Part shown: positions 26,039-36,980 of the stretch, piece after piece | Layout of the letters: every line of letters begins with the position of its first letter | Position numbering within the stretch: the first letter of the stretch is position 1 | Assembly: GCA_035716005.1 (NCBI GenBank) | Contig: DASTKG010000052.1 | Location: forward strand, 27,628-91,627 | Direction of reading: 5' to 3' | DNA: 64,000 nt | Source: SZUA-252 sp035716005 | Lineage (GTDB): Bacteria > Eisenbacteria > RBG-16-71-46 > SZUA-252 | The notes under the pieces: model-generated | Told to the model about the DNA's origin: nothing | The model's input: the letters and a program-made list of their open reading frames with translations, nothing else | Database searches by the model: none | Position numbers and translations under genes: made by a program

Positions 26039-26444
26039 GGCGCTCGTCGTGGAGGCGCTCCGTCTCCTGGGCCGCCCGAACGCCACGCTCTCCGTCGTGC
26101 TGGCCGACGACCGGCTGGTCCGGGAGCTGAACCGCGACTACCGGGAGGCGGACAAGGCCACCGACGTCCTCTCCTTCGCGTTCGCCGACCCCGCCGCGCT
26201 CGCCGACCCCGCCGCGCGGCTCTTCCTGGGCGAGATCTACGTCTCCGTCGAAACGGCCCGCCGCCAGGCTCGCGCCGCGCGCCGTCCGTACGCCCGCGAG
26301 GTCGCGCACCTCGTGGTGCACGGGCTCCTTCATCTCCTGGGGCACGACCACGCGATGGCGGGCGAGCGGAGCCGCATGAGGGCGGAGGAACGCCGGCTCC
26401 TGAGGGCCCTCTCGCCGCGCATTCGGGCTCTCCAAGTGCTATAA
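25992..26444 (+). CDS. ybeY: Endoribonuclease YbeY
   Basis: 16S rRNA maturation and ribosome quality-control nuclease. 150 residues from a GTG at 25992; a GTG at 26049 is possible but would cut the first helix. Zinc site HGLLHLLGHDH near residue 105, with DRPTDV-like DKATDVLSFAF upstream. The tail overlaps nothing; the start overlaps the HD gene by 47 bases. An 18-base tandem repeat (26183-26217) encodes ADPAAL-ADPAAR right after SFAF, an in-frame duplication in a variable loop. Confidence 0.9.
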   Translation: MASPAKDPGLRSTTLRALVVEALRLLGRPNATLSVVLADDRLVRELNRDYREADKATDVLSFAFADPAALADPAARLFLGEIYVSVETARRQARAARRPYAREVAHLVVHGLLHLLGHDHAMAGERSRMRAEERRLLRALSPRIRALQVL

Positions 26445-26451
26445 TCAAACG

Positions 26452-27045
26452 ATGTTGCGTCTGCTCCGCTCCAATTTCATCACGGGCCTCCTCGTCCTCG
26501 CGCCGCTCGCCATCACGGGCTACATCGTCTATCGCCTCTTCGTCTGGGTCGATCACCTGCTCGGCGCCACGCTTCGCGGCGGCTACATCCGCCCGGGCGG
26601 CGTGCCGGGGCTCGGATTCCTGACCGTGATCGTCATCATCGTGGTCACGGGAGCGATCGCGAACAATTTCCTCGGCCGGCAGGTCGGGGCGGCCATCGAG
26701 TCGATGCTCTTGAAGGTGCCCGTCCTGCGAGGCGTCTACGTCACGCTCAAGGAGATCGGCGAGGCGGTTCTGAGCGACCGGAAGACCGCCTTCCAGAAAG
26801 TCGTCCTCGTGGAGTATCCGAGGCCCGGGATCTACAGCATCGGGCTCGTGACGGGGGACGCGCCCCGCACCTTCGACGAAGCGTCGGGACAGGAATTGCG
26901 CGGCGTCTTCATCCCCACGACTCCCAATCCGACCACCGGCCCTCTCATCTATCTCACCGATGCGCAGATGATTCCCACGTCGCTCCGCGTGGAGCAGGCG
27001 GTGAAGATGGTCGTCTCGGGCGGCGTCGTCGTTCCACCGGAATAG
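26452..27045 (+). CDS. DUF502 membrane protein
   Basis: 197 residues. Two membrane helices in the first third (FITGLLVLAPLAITGYIVY, then LGFLTVIVIIVVTGAIA), followed by a soluble beta-rich domain. Motifs VPVLRGVYVTLKEI and the FIPTTPNPTTGPL loop are typical of DUF502. Function is unknown in bacteria; plant members are Golgi or plasma-membrane proteins linked to wax and stress responses. Begins 7 bases after ybeY and ends 3 bases before recO. Confidence 0.92.
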   Translation: MLRLLRSNFITGLLVLAPLAITGYIVYRLFVWVDHLLGATLRGGYIRPGGVPGLGFLTVIVIIVVTGAIANNFLGRQVGAAIESMLLKVPVLRGVYVTLKEIGEAVLSDRKTAFQKVVLVEYPRPGIYSIGLVTGDAPRTFDEASGQELRGVFIPTTPNPTTGPLIYLTDAQMIPTSLRVEQAVKMVVSGGVVVPPE

Positions 27046-27048
27046 CGC

Positions 27049-27824
27049 GTGGCCATCGAACAGACCGACGCGCTCGTCATCCGTTCCTACCGGCTCGGGG
27101 AAACGAGTCTCATCGTCAGCCTCTTCACGACCGAGTTCGGGCTCATGCGCTGCGTCGCCAAGGGCGCGCGCGGTCCGAAGAGCCGCTTCGGCGGCGCCCT
27201 GGAACCGGGAGTCCGGCTCCGCGCCGTCGTCTACCGGAAGCCGAACCGCGATCTCCAGCTCCTCTCCAAGGCCGACGTCGTCGCCTACTGGCCCGCCCTC
27301 TGGGAGGACCCGGATCGATTCGCGCGGGCCGGCTCCGTGCTCGAGTTCCTGGAGCGGGCCGCGTACGGGGAAGGGGAGGACTCGGAGCTGATGGAGCTGG
27401 CCGCGTCGACCCTGGCGGCGATGGCCGAGGCGCCGCTCGACGTGCTCGAGGCGATGCTCCGCGCATTCGAGGTGCAGGCATGCCGGCGTCTCGGGTACGC
27501 TCCGGAGCTCACCGTCTGTCTGGAATGCAGGCGGACGCTCGAGGGGGGAGGACTCTTCCATCCCGTGCGCGGCGGTCTTCTCTGCGGGGACCCCTGCGGG
27601 GACGACGGGGGCGCCTTCCGGCTCTCGGAGAAGGCGCGCCGCACGCTGGTCGCCCTGGCCGATCGGCCGGTCGCCGCCGTCGCGTCCTGGGTCATGGAGC
27701 GTTATCCGGGCCCCGAAGTGGCCCGGGCCATCGAACGATTCCTCGCGGCGCATCTCGAGCGCTTCGAAGGTCTGCGCGCGCAGCGCGTGGGAGAACAACT
27801 TGCTCGTTACGCGGGAGGCCTGAA

Positions 27825-27828
<4 letters not shown>
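27049..27828 (+). CDS. recO: DNA repair protein RecO
   Basis: Loads RecA on SSB-coated DNA together with RecR. 259 residues: N-terminal OB-fold (DALVIRSYRLGETSLIVSLFT), helical middle, and a zinc-finger with CLEC near residue 156 and CGDPC about 22 residues later. A GTG start at 27049 follows the DUF502 stop by 3 bases. The end overlaps glyQ (ATGA). Confidence 0.93.
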
Positions 27829-28764
<936 letters not shown>

Positions 28765-28772
<8 letters not shown>

Positions 28773-30888
28773 GCGCCTCCTGCTCGAGATCGGCTGCGAG
28801 GAGCTGCCGGCGTCGTTCGTCGGGCCGGCCCTCGAGGAGCTGGAAGCGCTGGCGCGGGCGGGGCTCGCGGAAGCCCGTCTCTCGTTCGGAGCCGTTCGCG
28901 TCCTCGGCACGCCGCGCCGTCTGGCGCTTCTCGTCGAGGGGCTCGCCGAGCGCCAGGAGGACCGGACGCGGGAAGTGCTCGGCCCGGCCGTCCGCGTGGC
29001 CTACGACGCGAAGGGCGCTCCCACGAACGCCGCGGCGGGCTTCGCGAAGGGGGCCGGGGTTCCGGTGGAGTCGCTCGAGCGGGCCACGACGCCGAAGGGG
29101 GAGTACCTCATGGCGCGCGTGCACGACGTGGGGGAACCGTCGGCCAAGGTCCTGCCCGCGCTCCTCGTCTCCTGGATCACGGGAATTCACTTTCCGAAGA
29201 CGATGCACTGGAACGCCACCGGGCGCTTCGCGCGTCCTGTCCGCTGGCTCGTCTCGCTCCTCGACGGGGATCTCCTCCCGCTGGAGTGTTTCGGAGTCGC
29301 CGCCGGCACCCGGTCGAGAGGGCACCGGACGCTCGCCCCGGGATGGGTCGAGATCGGGCGCCCCGAGCGCTACGTCGACGCTCTCCGCGACGCGGGGGTC
29401 GTCGTCGATCCCGCCGAGCGGCGACGCCGGATCGAGGAGGAGCTGGCGAGCGCCGTGGTGCCGATCGGCGGGCGCGCGGTGGAGGACGCCGAGCTCCTCG
29501 ACGAGGTGACGCAGCTCGTCGAGTGGCCCGAAGCGGTGGTCGGCTCGTTCGACTCGAAATACCTCCAGCTCCCGCGGCCGGTCGTCGTGACCGCCATGCG
29601 CGCCCATCAGCGCTACTTCGCCGTGGAGCGCCCCGACGGCTCGCTCCTCGGGAATTTCGTCATGATCCGGAGCGGCCGCGGCGACGGGGCCGACCAGGTG
29701 CGCCGCGGAACGCAGGCCGTCCTTCGAGCGCGGCTCGAGGACGCCCGGTTCTACTGGGAGAACGATCTGAAGGGCGGGCTCGAATCGAAGCTGGAGACAC
29801 TCAAGGGAATCGTCTGGCACGAGAAGCTCGGGTCGATCTACGACCGCACGCAGCGTCTCGGATTTCTCGTCGACGACCTGGCCCGATCGCTCGCGCCGAA
29901 CGCCCGCGCCGCCGCCTCCCGCGCCGCGCGGCTCTGCAAGGCCGATCTCGCGACCGAGATGGTCCGCTCGGGCAAGGAGTTCGCCACGCTCCAGGGGATC
30001 GTGGGCGCCGAGTACGCGGCGGCGACCGGCGAGCCCGAGGGCGTGGTCCGGGCGATTCGCGAGCACTACCTCCCGCAGGGGCCTTCCGACCCGCTTCCCG
30101 CGACCGTGGAGGGGACGCTCCTGAGTCTGGCCGATCGGATCGAGGCGATCGTCGGCGGGCTCAGGGCCGGCCTCGAGGTGACGGGCTCGCAGGACCCGTA
30201 CGGGCTTCGCCGCGCGGGGAACGGGGTCGTGCGGATTCTCCTCGAGAAGCAGCTCCGTCTCGACGTGCTGGAAGTCGCGTCCCGACTCTCGGCGTACTTT
30301 GAGAAGTCGGGCGTCCCGGTCGACCCCAAGGCGGGCGACCTGGTCGCCTTCTGGGCCCAGCGGCTCGAGAGCGCGCTGGAGGAGCAGGGGGTGACCCACG
30401 ACACGGCGGCGGCGGTTCTGGCCGTCCGTCCCGGGGATCCGCTCGACGTCCTGGCGCGGGCCCGCGCGATCGACGAGATCCGCCGGAGCGAGGACTTCGA
30501 GGGCCTCATGGTCGGCTACCGGCGGGCCGCGAATCTCCTCCGCACGGCCAAACCGGGCGACATTTCCGGCTCGGGGTCGCCGCTGGCCGAGCGCGCCGAG
30601 AATTTCGGGGAGAAAGTGGAGGCCGATCTCCACCTCGAGACGAAGATGGCGAGGCAAGCGGTGGAGACGCTCCTCCAGGGCGACGCGCCCGATTATCCCA
30701 AGGCGCTTCGGATCCTCCTCGGCCTCCGACCGCCGATTGACGGATTCTTCGACGGGGTGATGGTTATGGTAGACGACACCGTCGCTCGTCGGCGTCGCCT
30801 CGGACTCCTCGAAGAGGTCCGGCAGACGTTTCTACGAATAGCGGACTTCTCCGCCCTCCCGGCGGGCGCAGGTCAAAAAGCTACTTGA
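28765..30888 (+). CDS. glyS: Glycyl-tRNA synthetase beta subunit
   Basis: 707 residues, usual size. Opens with LLLEIGCEELPASFV, the family hallmark; FPKTMHWN and the later LADRIEAIVGGL region are also typical, and an HD-like helical core precedes the DALR anticodon region at the C-terminus. GTG start at 28765 inside the glyQ end, preceded by AAGGGGGG. The stop codon lies inside the -35 box of the next promoter. Confidence 0.97.
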
Positions 30889-30913
30889 CACTAGCCGGTT
30901 TCTGACCTATACT
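30885..30913 (+). promoter_or_regulatory. Strong promoter of the 1248-residue secreted protein gene
   Basis: TTGACA (30885-30890), 17-base spacer, TATACT (30908-30913): the best sigma-70 match on the plus strand. An A5 tract (30875-30879) lies five bases before the -35. The predicted start is about 30920, which leaves a leader of about 440 bases. Confidence 0.8.
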
Positions 30914-31359
30914 GGGCGGGTAAAGGAGATAGAATAATCTGTCTCCAGACAGCCGCAACCGCTAGAACCGATTGATATTACAGCGAATGCACGACACCCG
31001 ATGGGCTGACGGTGCGGCTCGCTTTGTCTTTGGGGTTACTCGCGTTCGGCGCGTTTTCGCTTATTCGAGAGATTGATGGTAAGGGGGTGAGAGGACAGAG
31101 CGCTCTCTGGCTACCACTCGATTTTTGAAGAAGTTATGGAATGTGGATCGATTCGACGAAATTCAAAAGAGAGAAAGGAGGTCGGTAGGATTTCTCGTGA
31201 AGGGTAAGTCCATCAGCGCTCGAACTGTCCCGAACGAGCGGACGAACCCGACGCAGCACTCCAGACTCAACTAGAATTACCGAATCCCGTGTCGTGAAGT
31301 TCCAGTTAGTCCTCCCGATCTAGGGCTCCGAGTCAGGAAACACTAAGGAGGATGTGACA
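30914..31359 (+). other. Long 5' leader without a supported gene
   Basis: Roughly 440 bases between the promoter and the ATG at 31360, with clearly lower GC than the genes around it. It holds a small hairpin (CTGTCTCCAGACAG, 30939-30952), an AGAGCGCTCT palindrome, and three purine-rich Shine-Dalgarno-like sites: near 30922, AAAGGAGGT at 31174-31182, and the real one (AAGGAGG) at 31345-31351. Only tiny frames of 25-30 codons occur and none is well supported. No known riboswitch was recognised. Confidence 0.55.
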
Positions 31360-34300
31360 ATGCGGAAAACCTTGTTCGCCTTGCTGGGTCTCGTGGCGAT
31401 CGGATCGTGGGCCGTCCCGGCCCTCGCCGGTGTCGCTTTCAACGACCCGCCCAAGGCGTTCGCGCCGATTCCGCTCGAGAATCGTGCGGGCGCTATCGGA
31501 GCAATGGCAAAGAGCGGCACCAATTACCAGGCCACGCTGAGCGGCACGCTCATCAAGCAGGCGTCGGCCACCACCTCGTGGTTCCTCTATCCGGGCGCTT
31601 GCACCGACCGTGCGAACAACACGTGGGTGCCTCGTACCGCGGTCCAGGCCGACTCGCTCAACTCGTACCTCGTCGGTTCGCAGGGCGGATACGGGCGTGC
31701 GGATCAGTCGCTTTCCGAGAAGCTGTTCCATATCGTTAGCTCGGGCCTGCCGGTCGGCCAGAAGCCGAACGGCATCAACGGCACGAACGCGATCTGGGCC
31801 GGAAAGTACGACGCGAACTGGGTGAACCCGGTCGGCTATCCGAACCTCACGAACCAGATCCTTTACATCGATCTCGAGTCGAACCGGGCGCCGATCGCGG
31901 CGAACACCGGTACGTACACGATCACGATGAAGCTGAACAGCTCCACCGAGCAGAATTACGACTTCCTGTACTTCATCGGTGGCGGCGATGCCGACGCGAA
32001 CAACTTCGGCGACGAAGATCCGCTCGGCAACGACCGCGGCGGCTTCGACCAGGTTCGCTCGACCGGATCGTTCGACGCTGCCACGCTTCAGGCCACGCTC
32101 ACCGGCTCCATCATCGCCACGACCTCGGGTCTCCTGCCGTTCATCAATGGCTCGGCGGGTCCGACGATCGTGGGCGAGGGCGGTTCGCAGCCGGCGACGG
32201 TCAACCTGAACTTCCACATGACGACGGACAACCGTGCGTTCTACATCCTCTTCACCGCCGACTGTCTCTTCTCGAGCGAAGACGGCCTCTGGCCCTTCGG
32301 CACGGGCGTGACGATCGACGACCTCACGGTGTTCGACGGCAGCGTGACCCGTAACCTCTACGTCGACCAGACGGCTGCCGGCGGCTCGGACACGGTGGGT
32401 GGCGACATCCTCGTGGCCGATCCGATCACGGCGACCGAGACGGACGGCGTGCGCATCTCGGCCCGCGTGTTCCCCGGCAAGGGCGAGCTCTGGGCCATCC
32501 AGCAGGGCAGCAGCTACACCACGTCCGACATCTGCCAGACGCAGAAGAACGCCACCACGGACCGCTTCTTCCTGGGCGTCGACCCCGTGACCAAGAACGC
32601 GCTTCCCGGCCAGTTCAACTCGGTCGTGACGTGCACGTTCGCGGTGCCGGCCGGCACGGCCGACATCACGGCGCTCTGGGGCGAGTACCTGAACCTGCCG
32701 CGTACCACGGGCTACGTTCAGTACTCGGAGTACCGCTACTTCAAGGACGGCTCCTGGTCCAACTGGGAGAATACGGCTGCCGGCGGCGGTGTCCGCACGT
32801 CGGTGATCGACCAGTGGGTGGTTGACGGCGATCCGCTCGCCTCGGCCGTCCAGGCCGATTCGTTCCAGGTCCGCTACAACATTCAGTGCATCACGGCGTT
32901 CGCCGCTGACCGCACGAATTGCGACAACAACACGCAGTACGCCGTGCTCTACGACGACCTGTTCCTGCAGGTCACGACGGGCGTTCCGGCGCCGGTGTTC
33001 GGTATCTTCCCGGGTTCGGTGGCGCAGTCGACCTTCGTCGACGGCAACATGACCGGCTTGAACTGCACCGTCACGCCGTGCTGGCCTGGCATCCGTGGTT
33101 CGGACCTCCAGACCAACCCGAACGTCGACATCGCTCGTAGCGCGGTGAAGGACAATCTCAACTCGCCGCTCGGCGACTCGCTCACGATGTCCTTCGTGAC
33201 CGGTCTCCGCAAGAACGGCATGGGCATCAACTGGCACTACGGTTACGACAAGTCTGTGAACGGCGGTCTCACCGTCGCGATCACGAACGGCGCGTACAAC
33301 CCGGCGTTCGATACGCCTCGGGTGATCTACCGCCTGTTCGACCCGGCCTCGAAGACCTGGAGCCCGTGGGACTCGACGTCCCTCAACGGCAACAACGTCT
33401 CCGTCGCGGGCGACACGGTCGTCATCGACTCCGAGTACCGCTTGAACTGGCCGCCGGCCGACAAGGTTGGTCTCAACCTGCCGGGCGGATTCACGATCAA
33501 CGGTCAGGGCGCCTACAACAACCTGGCGTTCCTCCCGCGCGGTACGCGGATGCAGTACTACTTCAAGGCGGTCGACATCAACGGCGGCGTCAGCTACCAG
33601 TTCACGACCGATGCGCTCTCGCGCGAGGTCGAGGACCTGCCGACGCTTCCGGGCAGCGCGAACATCGCTGCTGACATCGTCGAGTTCGACGTTCTCCCGC
33701 GCGTTTATCCGGCGGGCACGGCGGGGACGCTTGCGGCGGGTCGCACCGACACGCCGGTCCTGAATCTCGACGGCGCCTACTGTGGTTGGGGCTTCGGCCA
33801 GGATCCCGTCACCGCGGCTCTCCGCGGCATGGGCGTCCGCGCCGACCGGTACCGTCCTCTCGCGGCGATCGACGAGGGTCATCTCCTCGGCGGGCACGAA
33901 CTCGCCCCCGATCGTCCGTCGCGTCAGAGCAATTACTTCCCGAATAAGGATGAGTACGGGATCAAGGATTCGCTCGCGACGTGGTACCGCATCATGATCC
34001 AGAATTCGCACACCAGCACGGTCCCGTCGATCGACGAGTCCGCGGCTCAGCTCGTTTCCGACTGGGCGGCCACGGATACCGGCGCTAACGGCGGCGATCG
34101 CTGCATCTTCTTCTCGGGCGATGACGCCTTCAACTCGCTGACCAACTCTCCGGTCGGCGTCCCCGGCGCCCGCAAGCTCGCGCTCTCGACGGCCGTCTTC
34201 GGCGTCGCGAACGTGGTGACGCTGGCTCCGAGCGCGGCGAAGGGCTCCTGGGCGGGTACGACCGGCAATGCGTATCCGACCATCGATGACCGCTTCGCGG

Positions 34301-35106
34301 CTCAGGCTTCCGGTCCTGGTCTCGCGGCCCCCGGTTCGTTCACCTACGAAGTCGACGGTGGATGCCCCGGTCCGAACCGCTTCGATCCTCTCACCCCGAC
34401 GGGCGGTGCGGTTGCTGCGGCGACCTTCCCGGTCGCGGCGGGCGTGACGGACGTCGCGGGTGTGGCCAAGGCGAGCGAGCTCGACAACACGCCCGACCTC
34501 GACCAGACCAAGGCCCTCAGCTACGGTTACTCGATCCAGTTCGTGCGTGGCACCGCGGGCGTGATTCCGCGCAACGCGGCCAACTACGTGCGTTCGGGCG
34601 TCCAGAACCGCATGCAGATTCTCTACAAGTTCCTGACGGGTTGCCGCGGCGCTCGTGGTGCTGGCTCGCTCTGCTGGCCGTGCCCGACGGATGCCAACCT
34701 GATCAGCAACTGGCTCACGGCGCCGGGCTTCAACACGGCGACCTACGGCCCGCTCTATCCGATTCAGGACTTCACGAAGGCGACGGGTGTCGAGGTCGAG
34801 GAAGCGTCCGCGGCTCCGCGGGTCAACCGCATCTTCGGCAACAGCCCGAACCCCTTCAACCCGATGACCAAGATCTCGTTCAGTGCCGCGCAGGCGGGCA
34901 AGGTCACGATCCGTATCTTCAACGTGGCCGGCCAGCTCGTTCGCACCCTCGAGACCAAGGTTGAGACGCCCGGAACCGCGAGCGTCTACTGGGATGGCAT
35001 GTCGGATCGCAACGTCAAGTCGGGCAGCGGCGTGTACTTCTACAAGGCCACGTTCGCCAACGGCACCACGTTGACGGCCGATCGCAGCATGGTGCTCGTG
35101 AAGTAA
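31360..35106 (+). CDS. Large secreted protein with FlgD/type IX-like C-terminal tail
   Basis: 1248 residues from ATG at 31360, eight bases after AAGGAGG. Signal peptide cleaved after about residue 23 (AVPALA). The long middle part has no domain I recognise; it is rich in Asn, Thr, Gly and aromatic residues with several Cys, like an extracellular beta-rich protein. The last 85 residues form a FlgD-like Ig tail: SPNPFNPMTKISF, then IFNVAGQLVRTL, then VYWDGMSD and GVYFYKA, ending in LVK. Such tails direct export through type IX-like systems in FCB bacteria. The strong promoter and a visible bias to GGT, CGT and GCT codons suggest high expression. Could be a surface-layer or matrix protein (guess). 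Confidence 0.88.
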   Translation: MRKTLFALLGLVAIGSWAVPALAGVAFNDPPKAFAPIPLENRAGAIGAMAKSGTNYQATLSGTLIKQASATTSWFLYPGACTDRANNTWVPRTAVQADSLNSYLVGSQGGYGRADQSLSEKLFHIVSSGLPVGQKPNGINGTNAIWAGKYDANWVNPVGYPNLTNQILYIDLESNRAPIAANTGTYTITMKLNSSTEQNYDFLYFIGGGDADANNFGDEDPLGNDRGGFDQVRSTGSFDAATLQATLTGSIIATTSGLLPFINGSAGPTIVGEGGSQPATVNLNFHMTTDNRAFYILFTADCLFSSEDGLWPFGTGVTIDDLTVFDGSVTRNLYVDQTAAGGSDTVGGDILVADPITATETDGVRISARVFPGKGELWAIQQGSSYTTSDICQTQKNATTDRFFLGVDPVTKNALPGQFNSVVTCTFAVPAGTADITALWGEYLNLPRTTGYVQYSEYRYFKDGSWSNWENTAAGGGVRTSVIDQWVVDGDPLASAVQADSFQVRYNIQCITAFAADRTNCDNNTQYAVLYDDLFLQVTTGVPAPVFGIFPGSVAQSTFVDGNMTGLNCTVTPCWPGIRGSDLQTNPNVDIARSAVKDNLNSPLGDSLTMSFVTGLRKNGMGINWHYGYDKSVNGGLTVAITNGAYNPAFDTPRVIYRLFDPASKTWSPWDSTSLNGNNVSVAGDTVVIDSEYRLNWPPADKVGLNLPGGFTINGQGAYNNLAFLPRGTRMQYYFKAVDINGGVSYQFTTDALSREVEDLPTLPGSANIAADIVEFDVLPRVYPAGTAGTLAAGRTDTPVLNLDGAYCGWGFGQDPVTAALRGMGVRADRYRPLAAIDEGHLLGGHELAPDRPSRQSNYFPNKDEYGIKDSLATWYRIMIQNSHTSTVPSIDESAAQLVSDWAATDTGANGGDRCIFFSGDDAFNSLTNSPVGVPGARKLALSTAVFGVANVVTLAPSAAKGSWAGTTGNAYPTIDDRFAAQASGPGLAAPGSFTYEVDGGCPGPNRFDPLTPTGGAVAAATFPVAAGVTDVAGVAKASELDNTPDLDQTKALSYGYSIQFVRGTAGVIPRNAANYVRSGVQNRMQILYKFLTGCRGARGAGSLCWPCPTDANLISNWLTAPGFNTATYGPLYPIQDFTKATGVEVEEASAAPRVNRIFGNSPNPFNPMTKISFSAAQAGKVTIRIFNVAGQLVRTLETKVETPGTASVYWDGMSDRNVKSGSGVYFYKATFANGTTLTADRSMVLVK

Positions 35107-35128
35107 GCGAGTTCCAGCAGCAGCGGAA

Positions 35129-35158
35129 GGGCCGCCAGGTTCGCCTGGCGGCCCTTTT
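35129..35158 (+). terminator. Rho-independent terminator after the secreted protein gene
   Basis: GGGCCGCCAGG (35129-35139), TTCG loop, exact complement 35144-35154, then TTTT. An 11-bp perfect stem. Confidence 0.92.
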
Positions 35159-35280
35159 CGTTTGCCCCCGGTGGGCCTGAATGGCACACTTGGCGGCGCC
35201 GGGGCCGCGCCGCCTGGATCGCCCCATGCCCCGCCCCTCGAACCGGCCCGATCGGCTGAACTGGGCCTTCCGGACCAGGT

Positions 35281-35318
35281 AAAATCGGTTTGACTCGTCC
35301 GGAGAGGATTGGTAGCTT
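35281..35318 (+). promoter_or_regulatory. Promoter of the lipoprotein pair
   Basis: A4 tract (35281-35284), then TTGACT (35290-35295), 17-base spacer, TAGCTT (35313-35318). Predicted start near 35325; the leader begins with GGGGAGTCCCC, able to fold. Confidence 0.6.
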
Positions 35319-35387
35319 AGGGGAGTCCCCCAAGACGATCACTCGAATGACCTGCCGGTGAACAACCCAGTCTCCTCGGAGAGCTAA

Positions 35388-36944
35388 ATGCCCCAGCGCG
35401 TTGCGTGGCGCACCGCCGCCCGTCCCGTTGTGATCCTTGTCGGGCTCGCCGCATTGCTGGCGGCCTGCGCCAAAGAACCAGTCGCCGTCGATCGGAATCG
35501 CCCTCCGCGCACCTATCTCGTGTCGGCGCCGCCGGAGAGCGGTTCGTTCTCCTATCGCATTCATCTCTACTGGCGCGGCGAGGATCCGGACGGCTACGTG
35601 GTCGGATACCAGTGGGCGTGGGACGATTCGAGCATCAACGCGTTCCACTTCACCACGAAGACGGACACGATCTTCGAGCTCGCCGTGAACGACTCGGCCA
35701 CCATCACCGGCGGCAACACCAACCAGCCGCCAGGGACGTCGAAGGGCCATACGTTCTTCATCCGCGCGGTGGACAATCTCGGCAAGCCCGATCCGAACCT
35801 GGCCGTATTCAACAGGCGCATCATCATCTCCACGACGGTGAAGCCCACGGTGGCGTTCAAGCCCCCGCTCCCGGGCCCGGGGCCCGGCGTCGACTCGCTC
35901 TGCGACGGGCAGCCCTTCGAAGTATGCTGGGGCGGTAGCGATCCGGACGGGAGCATTCTCGGATACAAGTTCGACGTCGGCTCCTACAGCAGCCCGATCG
36001 TCCGGGATTCCTGCGTCAGCTTCAACGACGCGAACAATCCGAACTCCATCGCGCTGGCGAGCGGCCTCTACACGCTGACGGTCCAGTCGGTCGACAACGC
36101 CTACGCGCTGAGCGATCCCGGCGCGAGCAAGTTCCTCTTCGTCGTCAACCGCGATCCCGTCACCTGGTTCAAGGACGCGTCGGGCGGACGGGGCATCCCG
36201 GTCGGCTACTACATCGCGCCGTATCTCCGCGGGCAGCTCGTGCCGCCGACGATCAGGCAGTTCGCCCCCGGCGACACGGTTCCGTATCGGTCCACCGTCT
36301 GGTGGCAGTGGGACGGGGAGGACAATGCGTGCGACAGCCCGAGCGGCATCAACGCGTTTTCGCTCTCCGGGCAGGTCTATCACAACGGCAACGTGCCCTA
36401 CATCATCGGCTTCCTGCCCGAAATCGCGCCCGGGATTCCGTTCAAGACGAACGATCCGGTCGTGCTGGGGCAGAACAATTTCTCCAACCTGATCCTCGAC
36501 TCCCTCGACGCGGGGAACGGCATTCTCATGCGAGTCCGCGCGCGGGACCTCTCGAACCGCATCTCGGGGCTCCAGTACTCCGGGGAGTTCACGTTCAACT
36601 GCAACTTCCCGCCCAAGCTGAAGAACTTCCGAGTCTGCGACGCCTGCTCGCTCGGACAGAAGTGGAAGCGCTTCGAGTGGGACGCCGAGGATGAGGAGGA
36701 CGGATTCCCGGCCGAGGCCACGCTCTACCTGGAGAACGGCCTCGACACGAGGACGGTTCTCGGCCCGAATTTCTTCTACATCCCCGAACGAGTGTTCCGG
36801 GACTTCTCCCCGACGAATCCGCACGTCGCCGAGGTGCGGGTCAAGGATCGCGCCGGCTATGCGTCCGCGGAACGCCTGAAAGTGACGTTCAACGTCGATT
36901 ACGTAGACACATTGTGCAATTTCCCCAACGCACCTTGTCCCTAG
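35388..36944 (+). CDS. Secreted lipoprotein with Ig/fibronectin-like repeats, paralog A
   Basis: 518 residues, lipobox LLAAC with C27. The first module after the anchor has YRIHLYWRGEDPDGYVVGY, a DPDG-containing fibronectin-like strand pair; a second copy appears near residue 185 (WGGSDPDGSILGYKF). Near residue 310 WQWDGEDNACDSPSG is a more divergent version, and FEWDAEDEEDGFPAE near 430 a fourth. So four related beta-sandwich modules are likely. No FlgD tail, hence lipid-anchored. The next gene encodes a paralog with the same opening. Function unknown. Confidence 0.85.
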   Translation: MPQRVAWRTAARPVVILVGLAALLAACAKEPVAVDRNRPPRTYLVSAPPESGSFSYRIHLYWRGEDPDGYVVGYQWAWDDSSINAFHFTTKTDTIFELAVNDSATITGGNTNQPPGTSKGHTFFIRAVDNLGKPDPNLAVFNRRIIISTTVKPTVAFKPPLPGPGPGVDSLCDGQPFEVCWGGSDPDGSILGYKFDVGSYSSPIVRDSCVSFNDANNPNSIALASGLYTLTVQSVDNAYALSDPGASKFLFVVNRDPVTWFKDASGGRGIPVGYYIAPYLRGQLVPPTIRQFAPGDTVPYRSTVWWQWDGEDNACDSPSGINAFSLSGQVYHNGNVPYIIGFLPEIAPGIPFKTNDPVVLGQNNFSNLILDSLDAGNGILMRVRARDLSNRISGLQYSGEFTFNCNFPPKLKNFRVCDACSLGQKWKRFEWDAEDEEDGFPAEATLYLENGLDTRTVLGPNFFYIPERVFRDFSPTNPHVAEVRVKDRAGYASAERLKVTFNVDYVDTLCNFPNAPCP

Positions 36945-36980
36945 TGCGACCACGCCGAGGATAGAGGAGTAAACGATTCG

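Noticed and set aside
30986..31075. Small frame of about 29 codons beginning MHDTRW in the long leader
   Set aside because: No Shine-Dalgarno, and no recognisable features; left as leader.
31197..31274. Frame of 25 codons starting with GTG after AAAGGAGGT
   Set aside because: Spacing to the Shine-Dalgarno is about 14 bases, too long, and the peptide has no recognisable character.
31333..35187. Long minus-strand open frame of 1284 codons opposite the secreted protein gene
   Set aside because: Arg/Val/Glu-rich product with no motif or signal; it is the mirror of third-position GC in the real plus-strand gene, which has promoter, Shine-Dalgarno and terminator.
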